Counted from the stretch's first letter, positions 16,069 through 24,182 are shown. The stretch is DNA of 64,000 nucleotides from Bacteroides intestinalis DSM 17393 (GCF_000172175.1 NZ_ABJL02000008.1:310001-374000), one strand, 5' to 3'. Numbers and translations are program-made. Notes: generated by a model not told the origin, from the letters alone.

Positions 16069-18249
16069 ATGGAAAATATTCCGGTTACCGCATACAGCGG
16101 ATTCAGCAACGTTCGGGGAGAGATAACCCTGAGAAAAGTAATTGAAAACATCACAAAGGGAGTACACGCAAAACTTGTATTCAAAATAAGACTGCTCGTC
16201 AGCCAGGGAAAGACAGAAGAGGCAAACAATGTGAAGAAGCAATTGCCATTCTACACCGTCACGGCAGGATACAGCGAAAAAAGACAAGCTTACAGCATCA
16301 CAAGGTACACGCATGTCATCCTGTTGGACATTGACGACCAGCCCGAAGAGAAGTTGGAAGACTTGAGGGAGAAAATCAACAAGGATCCTAACACGCTGGG
16401 CAGTTTCCTCACTCCAAAGGCACATGGATTCAAGATATTCGTGTTCCTGCAGACGGAAGATGCCACCACTCTCAGGGAGACATTCTCTAACGGAGAAAAG
16501 GACTTTGCTGCGTTGGAAAAATATCACAGGATGATGTATGATACCTGCAAAGAATACTATGAAAAGCTGCTGGACGTGGAGGTGGACGGAAGCGGAAAGG
16601 ATATATCAAGAGGATTCTTCACTTCTTTCGATGAAAAGGCATATCTGAATGAAGAACTTATGAAAGAGGTCGATGAGATACTGACCGGTATTGTGCCGCC
16701 TGAAAAACCGCAGACGGGGAGAAAGAAGAGTGGGAAGGCGATGAGTGAGAGTGATAAGGTGGTAAGTGATAAGGCGGTAAGTGATAGGGTGATAAGTGAT
16801 AAGGCGGAAGCTGAGCCGTGGGAAAGGATGGAATTCAACAAGGCGGTACTCGCAGTAAAGAGGATTGCTAAATTCGAACCGGGAAGCAGGGACAGCTTCA
16901 TATTCGCTCTGGGAAACAAATGTTATGCAAAAGCATTGGAAGAGGGCGTGGCAATTCGTTTGGCTCAGGAAAATTTCGGCGGTGAAGGGTTCGATGTGGC
17001 TGTGCCCATACACAATGCATACATCTATACCGACAAGACGGAGGAAGCAGCCATCTATCATAAGGAAGAGAAGCCGGACATTATCAACCAAGTACTCGAC
17101 TTCCTGAAGGCACATTATGATATCCGAAGGAATGTAATACTAGACAGGCTGGAATACCTAAACTTCGATGAGAAAGAAGAGAGATGGAAAGGCGGGTTCC
17201 GACCTATGAGGGCAAGAAGCTACAACTCCATATTCCTGGCCCTGCAACTGGCAGGCATCAAGTGTTTCAGGAATTATCTGCAGGCGGTCATTGACTCCAC
17301 CTATGCCAGGGATTTCAACCCGTTCACAGACTACGTAGAAAAACTGGAACCCTGGGATGGAGAGACAGATTATATCGGCCGGCTGGCGAATACGGTACAG
17401 GCGGAAGACCAGGAGTTCTGGAAAGAAAGTTTCCGCAGGTGGTTCGTGGGAATGCTGGCATGTGCACTGCAGGACGAGCAGGTCAACCATCTTGTGATCA
17501 TCCTGTACTCCGAACAAGGAAAAGGAAAAAGTACCTGGATACGCAGGCTCTTACCTCCCCAGTGGAGGGAGTATTACCGGAACGGAATGGTGAACCCGGA
17601 CAACAAGGACCACCAGCTGCTGCTCAGCACGCACCTCATCATCAATATGGAAGAATTTGAAGGGGCCAGGATAGGTGATCTGGCCGGATTGAAACGGGTC
17701 ATCACACAGGAAAGCGTGACGAAGCGGAAAGCATACGACATGCAGGCATACAATTTCATACGGCATGCATCCTTCATTGCCAGTACGAACAATCGCCAAT
17801 GCCTGCAGGACATAGGCGGAAACCGGCGTTTCCTCCCCTCCTCCATCATTACACTGGATTATCGCACACCGGTCAATTATGAGGGGATATATGCGCAGGC
17901 CTACGCGTTGATAAAGGAAGGATACCGGTACTGGTATGAAGGAGAGGAAATAAACGAGCTGAACCGGCACAATGAACTGCACCGCATGAAAGATCCCGTG
18001 GAGGAGAACCTGCTCGTATACTTCCGCAAGCCGCAACCGCAGGATTACTGCATAAAATGGATGCCGGCGGCAGCCATACTCAGCAAGATCGCCATTTACG
18101 GAAAGATACAGGTGAACAGGCAGACCATACAGACATTGGTAATGTCACTGGAAAAGTACGGTTTCCGGACAAGAAGGAATGAACAGGGAAGTACGGAATA
18201 TGAAGTGGTGGACATACAAAACGATGAAGTGGACAAGGGATTCAAATAA
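16069..18249 (+). CDS. VirE-like protein: BT4734/VirE N-terminal domain plus P-loop ATPase domain
   Basis: A 726-residue protein when started at the ATG at 16069 (MENIPVTAYSGFSNVRGEITL). Upstream in-frame codons run through a terminator and are unlikely to be translated. The N-terminal third resembles the primase-like VirE_N domain (VILLDIDDQPEEKLEDLREKI). A low-complexity linker (residues about 224-247) follows, then a virulence-associated E ATPase domain with Walker A SEQGKGKST near residue 480 and the Walker-B-like LIINMEEFEG. Proteins of this type resemble plasmid/phage primase-helicases and are common beside Bacteroides capsule loci. Their cellular role is not established. No phage replication genes accompany it here. 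Confidence 0.85.
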   Translation: MENIPVTAYSGFSNVRGEITLRKVIENITKGVHAKLVFKIRLLVSQGKTEEANNVKKQLPFYTVTAGYSEKRQAYSITRYTHVILLDIDDQPEEKLEDLREKINKDPNTLGSFLTPKAHGFKIFVFLQTEDATTLRETFSNGEKDFAALEKYHRMMYDTCKEYYEKLLDVEVDGSGKDISRGFFTSFDEKAYLNEELMKEVDEILTGIVPPEKPQTGRKKSGKAMSESDKVVSDKAVSDRVISDKAEAEPWERMEFNKAVLAVKRIAKFEPGSRDSFIFALGNKCYAKALEEGVAIRLAQENFGGEGFDVAVPIHNAYIYTDKTEEAAIYHKEEKPDIINQVLDFLKAHYDIRRNVILDRLEYLNFDEKEERWKGGFRPMRARSYNSIFLALQLAGIKCFRNYLQAVIDSTYARDFNPFTDYVEKLEPWDGETDYIGRLANTVQAEDQEFWKESFRRWFVGMLACALQDEQVNHLVIILYSEQGKGKSTWIRRLLPPQWREYYRNGMVNPDNKDHQLLLSTHLIINMEEFEGARIGDLAGLKRVITQESVTKRKAYDMQAYNFIRHASFIASTNNRQCLQDIGGNRRFLPSSIITLDYRTPVNYEGIYAQAYALIKEGYRYWYEGEEINELNRHNELHRMKDPVEENLLVYFRKPQPQDYCIKWMPAAAILSKIAIYGKIQVNRQTIQTLVMSLEKYGFRTRRNEQGSTEYEVVDIQNDEVDKGFK
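16741..16805 (+). repeat. GTGATAAG micro-repeat inside the VirE-like gene
   Basis: The coding sequence for the linker consists of repeated GTGATAAGG/GTGATAGGG units, giving five SD(K/R) repeats. The same motif recurs outside genes at about 24921-24939 and 56190-56263, so the linker seems to derive from a dispersed short repeat. Confidence 0.65.
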
Positions 18250-18694
18250 GTGGAGCCGGGTATTGCCAGACATAAGTGCATCGCCCGATGCAGATAAGTG
18301 AGAAGACCATCGCAGATATAAGCGTTGGCCGATACAGATAAGTGCGCAAGCCAACGCAGATATAAGCGTTCGGTTTGCGCATTATAGGATTATTCCCCCT
18401 GAGATAAAGCTCGCTTACCCCCACTCGATATCGTCAAAAAAAGTTTGAAATCGTAAAATAAAGAATGCCATTTCAGAATTAACATTCTAAATACCAACGC
18501 TATACGATTTTTCTTTAAAATTTATTGATTTTAGAATCTATATATGATCGTTTCCCGTTATTTTTGTCTTAGTCCATTTCAGCCTATATAAAAATTGCAT
18601 TTTCCACATCAAAATGTAACATGAACTGGAAATATTTAACTCGACTGAAATCAAGGAAGGGAACAATATTTAAATCCACTAAAATTAGAATGAT
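18250..18694. other. 445-bp non-coding region with degenerate 22-bp repeats
   Basis: The left part (18267-18380) carries five repeat units listed separately. The right part (about 18381-18694) is AT-rich, with no clear promoter or ORF. I see no strong terminator for the VirE-like gene other than hairpins formed by the repeats. Confidence 0.6.
18267..18380. repeat. five degenerate repeats with a 22-bp period
   Basis: Units begin CAGA(T/C)ATAAG or CAGATAAG at 18267, 18291, 18313, 18335 and 18357. Two forms alternate (CAGATAAGTG and CAGATATAAGCG). Variable parts pair with each other: GCGTTGGC with GCCAACGC, GCATCG with CGATGC, and TGCGCAAGCC with GGTTTGCGCA apart from one mismatch. Repeat plus intra-array hairpins, but units are far too short for CRISPR. 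Confidence 0.7.
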
Positions 18695-20326
18695 ATGACA
18701 CAACAAGAAGACAGAAAATTCAACAGGATTCAGAAGGGGAAATCCTGCGTAGGATATGCAGAGTTTAAGGACAATTGCTGGAATTTTTCTATAATTTCCA
18801 CGCACGAGCATTCGGATGTCCTTACCAACGAGTATGTTGCCGGGTTCATACAGGGAGAATTACAGGGCAAGGATATGATACGCGCATCACGCAACAATAC
18901 TTGGAAGAACTCCTACTTGTGTGACACAAGCCATACATTTCCCCATACGTGCCCTCCGGAACCGAAAGACTTGAAGAAAGCGGAAAATTCGCTGAAAAGC
19001 AACTACCTTTTTACTACAAAATGGATAAGAGACAATCGGGAAGAACCGGCTATTGGCAAGTATGTGAAAGCGATAGAAAGGCTATTTTATCGAATGTGGG
19101 GTATATACGATGCCTTGTCTTGCGGGTATATACGCTCCATTGACGAAGTGAAGAATGACCTTTTCAATTGGGATACATTCAGTTTAGGCTACGGGGAAGA
19201 TAAAATATCTTTCGGAGACATCTACTTTATCAATACTCAGATGGACTTGATGGATGCCGTGGCCAACTCACTGGAAAGCACATACGGTTTGCACAAGCCC
19301 GACCATTGTTCCGCTTTCGTCAAACGGACAGATGACGGAGACATCGTATGGACGCACAACAGTTGGTGCGGCTACCTGTCGAATTCACACACGATTTCCT
19401 ACACAATCCGCAATAATGAGGGAGGGATCGACTTTGTGTCACAGAATTCGTATTGTTTCGGGCAAGTAGGCAGCAACATGGATTTTGGATTCAACAAACA
19501 TGGCATTTGCTTCAATGAAACCACTCACCGTTATTCATACAATCCCATGTCGCAGTCGCAAAAAGAAGAGGCAGTATGGCTGTGTTGGCGTTCTGCTGCT
19601 GCCGAAATGTTCGCGACAGATATTGACGATTTCTTCAACTACATAAAAATCAGCAATTCGGGCACCTATCTGAACGGTTATATGGTTATTGATGCCAATA
19701 CGAAAGAAATGTCATTGATAGAAATGAGTTATAAACGCTTTGCAATGTTAAGGTGCGGAAAGGATAGTTGCTTAACCGGGAAATATGAACCTGAAAATGA
19801 ATTCGATCCGGATTTGGATTATGATAAGCACCTGATGACTAATGAATATATCTTGGGAGTAAACTATCCGGTATTCAAAAAAGTGGCGTATGACTTAGGC
19901 TCCACAGACAACAGGCCACTCAGGCGAGTGCAGTTCTTTGACATGATTGGGAATGTGAACAATGAGGAAGACGCAAAAGCATTGATTACCCACATAGCAG
20001 ATGATGAGCCACTGTCCATCTATGGACGTTGGGACTTGGGATTTGGAACAACGGAATACCCCAGAACCATTCCTGACGGAGCAGTCGACTCTAAGGCGTT
20101 TTCTGCAAACAAGGTTCTTGAATTACTTTCAGGTCTAAAGTACGAACCGTCCGATGAAGGCACGAAAACTTCATTTTGGATGCTGTACGGGGTAGCCTGG
20201 TTCAAGGGCAAGCCTTTCGTATGGTCACAGTCACCATGGAAAGAATACAAAGATGATCCGGCGAAAGACTTCGTACCGGATGAACTGACCGGGAAGTGGC
20301 ATCAAACCAAATTGTTCCTCAAATAA
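18695..20326 (+). CDS. phospholipase-B-like Ntn hydrolase
   Basis: A 543-residue protein resembling the phospholipase B-like family (PF04916), whose members are N-terminal-nucleophile amidohydrolases. EYVAGFIQGELQGKDMI near residue 46 matches the family's 'GYxEG' region. HCSAFVKRTDDGDIVWTHNSWCGYL near residues 204-227 supplies the candidate nucleophile Cys205 and the conserved His/Trp block. In known members, cleavage before this Cys activates the enzyme. Substrate here is unknown; acyl-amide or phospholipid-like compounds are options. No signal peptide is visible, unusual since studied eukaryotic members are lysosomal. It stands alone between the VirE-like gene and DUF4248, with its own terminator. 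Confidence 0.75.
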   Translation: MTQQEDRKFNRIQKGKSCVGYAEFKDNCWNFSIISTHEHSDVLTNEYVAGFIQGELQGKDMIRASRNNTWKNSYLCDTSHTFPHTCPPEPKDLKKAENSLKSNYLFTTKWIRDNREEPAIGKYVKAIERLFYRMWGIYDALSCGYIRSIDEVKNDLFNWDTFSLGYGEDKISFGDIYFINTQMDLMDAVANSLESTYGLHKPDHCSAFVKRTDDGDIVWTHNSWCGYLSNSHTISYTIRNNEGGIDFVSQNSYCFGQVGSNMDFGFNKHGICFNETTHRYSYNPMSQSQKEEAVWLCWRSAAAEMFATDIDDFFNYIKISNSGTYLNGYMVIDANTKEMSLIEMSYKRFAMLRCGKDSCLTGKYEPENEFDPDLDYDKHLMTNEYILGVNYPVFKKVAYDLGSTDNRPLRRVQFFDMIGNVNNEEDAKALITHIADDEPLSIYGRWDLGFGTTEYPRTIPDGAVDSKAFSANKVLELLSGLKYEPSDEGTKTSFWMLYGVAWFKGKPFVWSQSPWKEYKDDPAKDFVPDELTGKWHQTKLFLK

Positions 20327-20340
20327 AGGGGAACCGATAT

Positions 20341-20388
20341 AAAGATAAGAGATACTATCAATTGTTGACAATAGTATTTCTTATCTTT
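20341..20388 (+). terminator. terminator between convergent genes
   Basis: Arms AAAGATAAGAGATACTAT (20341-20358) and ATAGTATTTCTTATCTTT (20371-20388) pair over 18 bp with one G-U, loop of 12 nt, followed by further Ts. It lies 15 bp after the Ntn hydrolase stop and can serve the convergent DUF4248 gene as well. Confidence 0.85.
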
Positions 20389-20403
20389 TTATTTATCAAC
20401 GAT

Positions 20404-20655
20404 CTAAGGTCTTCCCAGATACCTGAATATCAATTCCACCTGCATGGAAGTAAATATCTGCTGGCGCTTTTTATAGCCTGTCTGAAGCAAGGCTTCGCTC
20501 AGTTGCAGGTTATATCTAAACCATTGTGCCAAGCGGTTCAGGGCAGACACGGGAGAGATATTCGGAGCATAAGCCTCGGCAAGCTCACGTTTGGAGTAAG
20601 GGCGTACGGGCCAGGCTTCTTCAGGGGCCTTTTCATTTTCATTACTTGTTTTCAT
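20404..20655 (-). CDS. DUF4248 family protein
   Basis: About 83 residues from the ATG at 20655 (MKTSNENEKAPEEAWPVRPYSKRELAEAYAPNISPVSALNRLAQWF). An earlier in-frame Met at 20679 would add MIINKITL. The core PVRPYSKRELAEAYAP...ALNRLAQWFRYN is the DUF4248 pattern, which looks like a small helical DNA-binding fold, though no function is established. In Bacteroidales this gene regularly sits opposite an HU-like gene and near smalltalk/amidase genes, as here. It is transcribed leftward toward the shared terminator. Confidence 0.85.
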   Translation of the reverse strand: MKTSNENEKAPEEAWPVRPYSKRELAEAYAPNISPVSALNRLAQWFRYNLQLSEALLQTGYKKRQQIFTSMQVELIFRYLGRP

Positions 20656-20798
20656 AAGAGTTATTTTATTGATTATCATAGCATAAAGATAAGCATTTTA
20701 TATTACATATAGCTCACCTTAGGCAAATACTTTTCACTCTTTATCATGCAGTTTCATGAAGGAATAATCTCTTTCATTATTCACCCCTCAGTACATCG

Positions 20799-20806
20799 TA
20801 CCTTTG
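20799..20806 (+). promoter_or_regulatory. -7 promoter box for the HU-like gene
   Basis: TACCTTTG fits TAnnTTTG. A TTTC near 20772-20775 is the best -33 candidate. Predicted RNA starts about 85 nt before the ATG at 20899, and the leader contains TTTCAC/GTGAAA pairing. Confidence 0.6.
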
Positions 20807-20898
20807 TTTCGTTCACCACGGGAAGCACAGTATTTCACTGAACTTACACGGGTGAAATTCATCCTTCATTTTTTATTTTTAATTCATAATTCACAACT

Positions 20899-21441
20899 AT
20901 GGCATTGAATTACAGTATTGCAATGATGGGCAATCCAATGAATCAGGAAGAGGCCAAAAAAGCGTATGCGAAAGCGCAGGTTTCGCAAGAGTTATCACTA
21001 AAAGCACTCGCCAAGAGAGTATCATCGCAGACCACCGCCAGCAGGGCGGACGTGACTGCCGTTATCATCGCTACCGTCGAGAATATGATTGACGGCCTGC
21101 GGGCAGGAGAACAGGTAGACTTCGGAGACCTGGGAAAATTCCGGTTACAGATAACCAGCCGGGGGGCGGAAACGGCGGAGAAATTCACGGCTGCCAACAT
21201 TACCGGAGTCAATATTCAGTTTATCCCCGGAGAAGATCTGAAAAACATCTTCGCCGGTATGGAGTTCTCACCGGTCCCTACCCGTGCTGCCACACGCGCC
21301 GTGCTCAAAGCACAGAAGGCAGGACAGACCACTGTGGATATTTCCAAAACGCCCACACCAGGAGGAGACGATGGAGGAAACACCGGTGGAGGTGGAAATT
21401 CAGGAGGCGACGGAGGTATAGAGGATGATCCGCTGGGATAG
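20899..21441 (+). CDS. HU-like DNA-binding protein with Gly-rich tail
   Basis: A 180-residue protein. Residues 1-125 form an HU/IHF-like domain of the Bacteroidales type (PF18291-like): NQEEAKKAYAKAQVSQELSLKALAKRVSSQ, ASRADVTAVIIATVENMIDGLRAGEQVDFGDLGKFRLQI and NITGVNIQFIPGEDLKNIF. The C-terminus is a disordered Gly/Asp-rich tail (GGDDGGNTGGGGNSGGDGG). It would bind DNA in the nucleoid without known sequence preference. It leads a small unit with the smalltalk peptide and the amidase; this trio recurs next to capsule loci in Bacteroides. Its own -7 box lies about 93 bp upstream. Confidence 0.88.
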   Translation: MALNYSIAMMGNPMNQEEAKKAYAKAQVSQELSLKALAKRVSSQTTASRADVTAVIIATVENMIDGLRAGEQVDFGDLGKFRLQITSRGAETAEKFTAANITGVNIQFIPGEDLKNIFAGMEFSPVPTRAATRAVLKAQKAGQTTVDISKTPTPGGDDGGNTGGGGNSGGDGGIEDDPLG

Positions 21442-21444
21442 GAT

Positions 21445-21463
21445 CTAAAGGCGCAGCCTTTAG
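21445..21463 (+). terminator. hairpin after the HU-like gene
   Basis: CTAAAGGC (21445-21452) and GCCTTTAG (21456-21463) form a perfect 8-bp stem with a 3-nt loop, without a T-run. A further AAAGGCTGCGC lies 30 bp downstream. May attenuate rather than stop transcription into the smalltalk and amidase genes. Confidence 0.5.
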
Positions 21464-21536
21464 AAATTAATAATGAAAGAATTAATAATTAAAGGCTGCG
21501 CTATCATTAAATCACTAATAACTAAATAACAGTTAT

Positions 21537-21641
21537 ATGGAAAAAAAATCAAATTCAACCTGGAGTATGATCATCAAAGTGGTAATTGCCGTGGCATCTG
21601 CCCTGGCAGGCATATTCGGACTAAATTCCTGCATGAAATAG
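21537..21641 (+). CDS. smalltalk-type 34-residue membrane peptide
   Basis: ATG at 21537 encodes MEKKSNSTWSMIIKVVIAVASALAGIFGLNSCMK with TAG at 21639-21641. It has a short polar start, one hydrophobic helix and a Cys-Met end. This matches the tiny 'smalltalk' proteins annotated just before N-acetylmuramoyl-L-alanine amidases in Bacteroidales. Function unknown; a holin-like or lipoprotein-like membrane role beside the amidase is a guess from context. The amidase starts 3 bp after its stop, so the two are surely co-translated. Confidence 0.85.
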   Translation: MEKKSNSTWSMIIKVVIAVASALAGIFGLNSCMK

Positions 21642-21644
21642 ACT

Positions 21645-22088
21645 ATGAGAGCAGGAAGTTTTTATCAGAACTATCGGGAGGTAAAACTCCTGGTAGTTCA
21701 TTGTTCAGCAACACGCTGTAACAAGAATTTCTCCGTAGAAGCTCTTCGAAGATGTCATTTGGCAAGAGGCTTTGCAAGCATCGGATATCATTTCTACATC
21801 ACACGTGACGGTGAAGTACACATCTGTCGTCCGGTTCACCAGATCGGAGCACATGCTACAGGATGGAATGACAAGAGCATCGGCATCTGCTACGAAGGCG
21901 GACTGGATGAATGCGGCCGACCGGCGGATACAAGGACGTATGCCCAGAAATGTTCCCTACTCGATTTGCTGCGACAACTGAAAACAGATTATCCGCAAGC
22001 CAGCATATTGGGACATTATCAGCTCAGTAATTCCATACACAAGGCGTGTCCGTGCTTTGATGCAAAAGGGCAATATCGGGGGCTTTAA
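21645..22088 (+). CDS. N-acetylmuramoyl-L-alanine amidase (Amidase_2, T7-lysozyme-like)
   Basis: A 147-residue zinc amidase that cleaves the bond between MurNAc and the stem peptide of peptidoglycan. Zinc-site features are LLVVHCSATR (His19), ILGHYQLS (His near 123) and KACPCFDA (Cys near 134). The mid region YHFYITRDGEVHICRPVHQIGAHATGWN is typical of the family. There is no signal peptide, as in phage endolysins, and the preceding smalltalk peptide may assist its passage. The stop at 22086-22088 lies only a few bases before the decayed tail-sheath sequence and in the same frame. The cassette end and the sheath remnant therefore abut. Confidence 0.92.
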   Translation: MRAGSFYQNYREVKLLVVHCSATRCNKNFSVEALRRCHLARGFASIGYHFYITRDGEVHICRPVHQIGAHATGWNDKSIGICYEGGLDECGRPADTRTYAQKCSLLDLLRQLKTDYPQASILGHYQLSNSIHKACPCFDAKGQYRGL

Positions 22089-22091
22089 GCT

Positions 22092-23282
22092 CCTGATACT
22101 AAAGGTAAACCATGGAGAATTTCCTCTATGGCGGAATATATGAACTATTTCGGTCAAGGCCCCGAAGAAAAGTTTATCCTAAGTATTAAAAAGTCGAATA
22201 GCACTATTACAGACTGCCTGTTTACGTATGAGAAGGAGTATACCAAAACTGATACAACAACCACAAAGTATATATTTACAGCCCAGAGAAAAGAAAAAAA
22301 ACGCTTCACTCTCTACTATCAGATGTTGATGTTCTTTGCTAATGGAGGCGGTACTTGCTATGTTCTTTCAGCAGGAAACTATAAAGACAACCAACTGCTG
22401 AACAAGAATATGATGAGCAATGCGATCAATGCTCTTGAAAAAGAGCGGGAAATAACAATGGTTGTGATCCCCGAAGCAGTGCATTCTCCGGATTGTGCAA
22501 ATATTCAAACGATGGTTCTGGATCATTGCAGTAAAATGCAGAATCGTTTTGCTATTCTTGATGTTCAAGCCAAAAGTTCGGAGAATCAGACTATGATGGA
22601 GCAAGTAAAAGAGTTCCAGACCAATATCGGCAACAATGGCCTGTCATATGGAGCAGCCTACTATCCGTGGCTTGAGACAACAATACTGGGAGATAAAGAT
22701 ATTACAACCGATATGTTTTCTTGGTCTGCTGAGAGTGAGCTTGATTTCAAGGCATTCTTTCCCAAAGATTCCGGCATTTTGAATTATGCAAATGCAACAA
22801 TTGATGAAATCATAAAGAACTAGGAAACGCCGGATAATAAAAAGAATGAATTTCATCAAGTTTTATTGCAGAACTGGAGCATATATCAGTCGATGATAAA
22901 GACTGTGAAGGCATCCCTTAATTTACTGCCACCTTCCGCAGCCATGGCAGGTATCTACACCATGGTGGATAATACGCGCGGTGTATGGAAAGCACCTGCA
23001 AATGTTTCAGTCAATTACGTTAACAGACCGGAGGTAAACATCAATAACAGGGAACAAGAGGATCTAAATGTACCTGTAAATGGCAAGGCAATTAATGCAA
23101 TACGTTCCTTTATCGGCGAAGGCATAAAAATCTGGAGCGCCCGTACATTGGATAGCAATTCACTGGATTGGCGATATATTAACGTGCGCCGTACCATGAT
23201 TTTCCTGGAAGAATCCGTCAAAAATGCAGTTCATGCCTATGTATTCGAACCTAATGATGCAAAATGCAGAAGAGCTAGCTAA
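22092..23282 (+). pseudogene. decayed contractile tail-sheath gene with one in-frame amber codon
   Basis: One reading frame from about 22092 to 23282 encodes tail-sheath protein interrupted only by TAG at 22821-22823. Before it: RISSMAEYMNYFGQGPEEKF, FFANGGGTCYVLSAGNY, ITMVVIPEAVHSPDCANI, MQNRFAILDVQAK and LSYGAAYYPWLETT. After it: LLPPSAAMAGIYTMVDNTRG and YINVRRTMIFLEESVKNAVHAYVFEPNDA, the strongly conserved sheath C-terminal core. Both ends are missing: there is no 'TPGVYVEE'-type N-terminus, and the last roughly 60 residues after VFEPNDA are gone. Sheaths polymerise around the tube in contractile injection systems (phage tails, eCIS/BIS). No other injection-system gene is present. Conservation across the stop suggests the loss is recent. 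Confidence 0.85.
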
Positions 23283-23291
23283 ATTTAGTTA

Positions 23292-23332
23292 AGGCACTAT
23301 CTACTATTTACATAGAATTGTGGGTAGTGCCT
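23292..23332 (+). terminator. hairpin after the sheath remnant
   Basis: AGGCACTA (23292-23299) pairs with TAGTGCCT (23325-23332), extended inward by five pairs including two G-U. No T-run. It lies 10 bp after the sheath remnant and 107 bp from the convergent cupin gene. Confidence 0.5.
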
Positions 23333-23438
23333 ATAAAAAGTTCCTTCAAGCCTTCTTTCACTTGTTCAGGCGCTTCATCATTATACAATTAAAGGATCAG
23401 GTATTGAGTAAGTCTTTCCTTTTGAACTATTGATCAAT

Positions 23439-23783
23439 TCACTCATTGTTTTCTCCTTTTATCATAGTTAATAACATCTTGAAACGTTCAACTGCATGTA
23501 ATGCGTGGGGGACATTAGCCGGCATAATGATTATCTCACCTGCCTTTAGTCTGTGAGGGATACCTCCGACATGTATTTCAACTTCCCCATCAAGAATTTG
23601 TACCAGAGCATCAAAAGGTGCAGTATGTTCACTTAACCCCTGTTCTTTATCGAAAGAGAATAGAGTTACATTTCCTGCCTGATTTTTAATAATCTGTTTA
23701 CTAACTATTCCACCACTGGCATAGTCTACCTCTCCAGCGATATTAAATACTGTTGCATACGCAAATGTTGTATTAGTTTTCAT
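23439..23783 (-). CDS. small cupin-domain protein
   Basis: A 114-residue single-domain cupin (PF07883-like). The first cupin motif is HTAPFDALVQILDGEVEIHVGG and the second is LKAGEIIIMPANVPHALHA, giving candidate metal-binding His residues. The N-terminus IAGEVDYASGGIVSKQIIKNQAGNVTLFSFDKEQGLSEH is typical of stand-alone cupins of anaerobes often linked to stress or redox signals. Reaction unknown. A -7 box and an 18-bp palindrome lie just upstream, suggesting Crp/Fnr-type activation. Beyond its stop, the same strand shows only short, frame-broken coding-like sequence (MSELINSSKGKTYSIPDPL from 23446). Confidence 0.85.
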   Translation of the reverse strand: MKTNTTFAYATVFNIAGEVDYASGGIVSKQIIKNQAGNVTLFSFDKEQGLSEHTAPFDALVQILDGEVEIHVGGIPHRLKAGEIIIMPANVPHALHAVERFKMLLTMIKGENNE

Positions 23784-23812
23784 ATCTCATTTATTTTTTA
23801 AATTGATTAATG

Positions 23813-23858
23813 CAAATTTAGTGCTATTCTAAAATAGAATTTGTAACAAATGTTACAA
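23813..23858 (-). promoter_or_regulatory. cupin promoter with Crp/Fnr-type palindrome
   Basis: On the minus strand, TAAATTTG (23813-23820) fits the -7 consensus. Upstream lies a perfect palindrome TTGTAACAAATGTTACAA (23841-23858). Its centre falls about 41 bp before the predicted start of transcription, the class II position used by Crp/Fnr activators. No good -33 element is seen, consistent with activator dependence. The regulator is not in the window. Confidence 0.65.
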
Positions 23859-23970
23859 GGTATCACAAATATCCTTATCTTTTAATATAGATAACTATTA
23901 TGTTGCAAAACAAAAACAACAAATACATGGTTCATTTCTATTTCTGCTCTAATACAACATTATATCAATA

Positions 23971-24132
23971 ATGAAAACAACACTTTATGCGCATTGTTTC
24001 TTCCGGAACGTAATTCAGATTTGGCAGTGTAAGCGAGTTGCAAATTCAGAACATCGAATCATCTATTCAGTTCATGAGGATACAATTGAAATATACGTCT
24101 TCTCTATGAGATACCATTATACCAAAAAGTAA
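23971..24132 (+). pseudogene. YoeB/Txe-like toxin C-terminal remnant
   Basis: A 53-residue ORF from ATG 23971 to TAA 24130-24132. Its end, SEHRIIYSVHEDTIEIYVFSMRYHY, closely follows the C-terminal core of YoeB/Txe mRNA interferases (EHRLVY...RYHY), including the catalytic Arg and the terminal His-Tyr. The N-terminal half, with the catalytic Glu, is absent or unrecognisable (KTTLYAHCFFRNVIQIW). No antitoxin precedes it. It is most likely an inactive fragment in the otherwise featureless DNA between the cupin gene and the tRNA. Confidence 0.65.
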
Positions 24133-24182
24133 ACGGTGAAAAATGTATCTCATTTCCTTATTTAGAATTATATAAATAGCAC

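Noticed and set aside
18267..18380. Possible CRISPR array
   Set aside because: Units repeat every 22 bp with only about 10 bp between conserved parts, are degenerate, and no cas genes are near.
23345..23446. Small minus-strand coding-like sequence after the cupin gene (MSELINSSKGKTYSIPDPL)
   Set aside because: It stops after 21 codons and continues only in another frame; perhaps a relic, but too little to call a gene.
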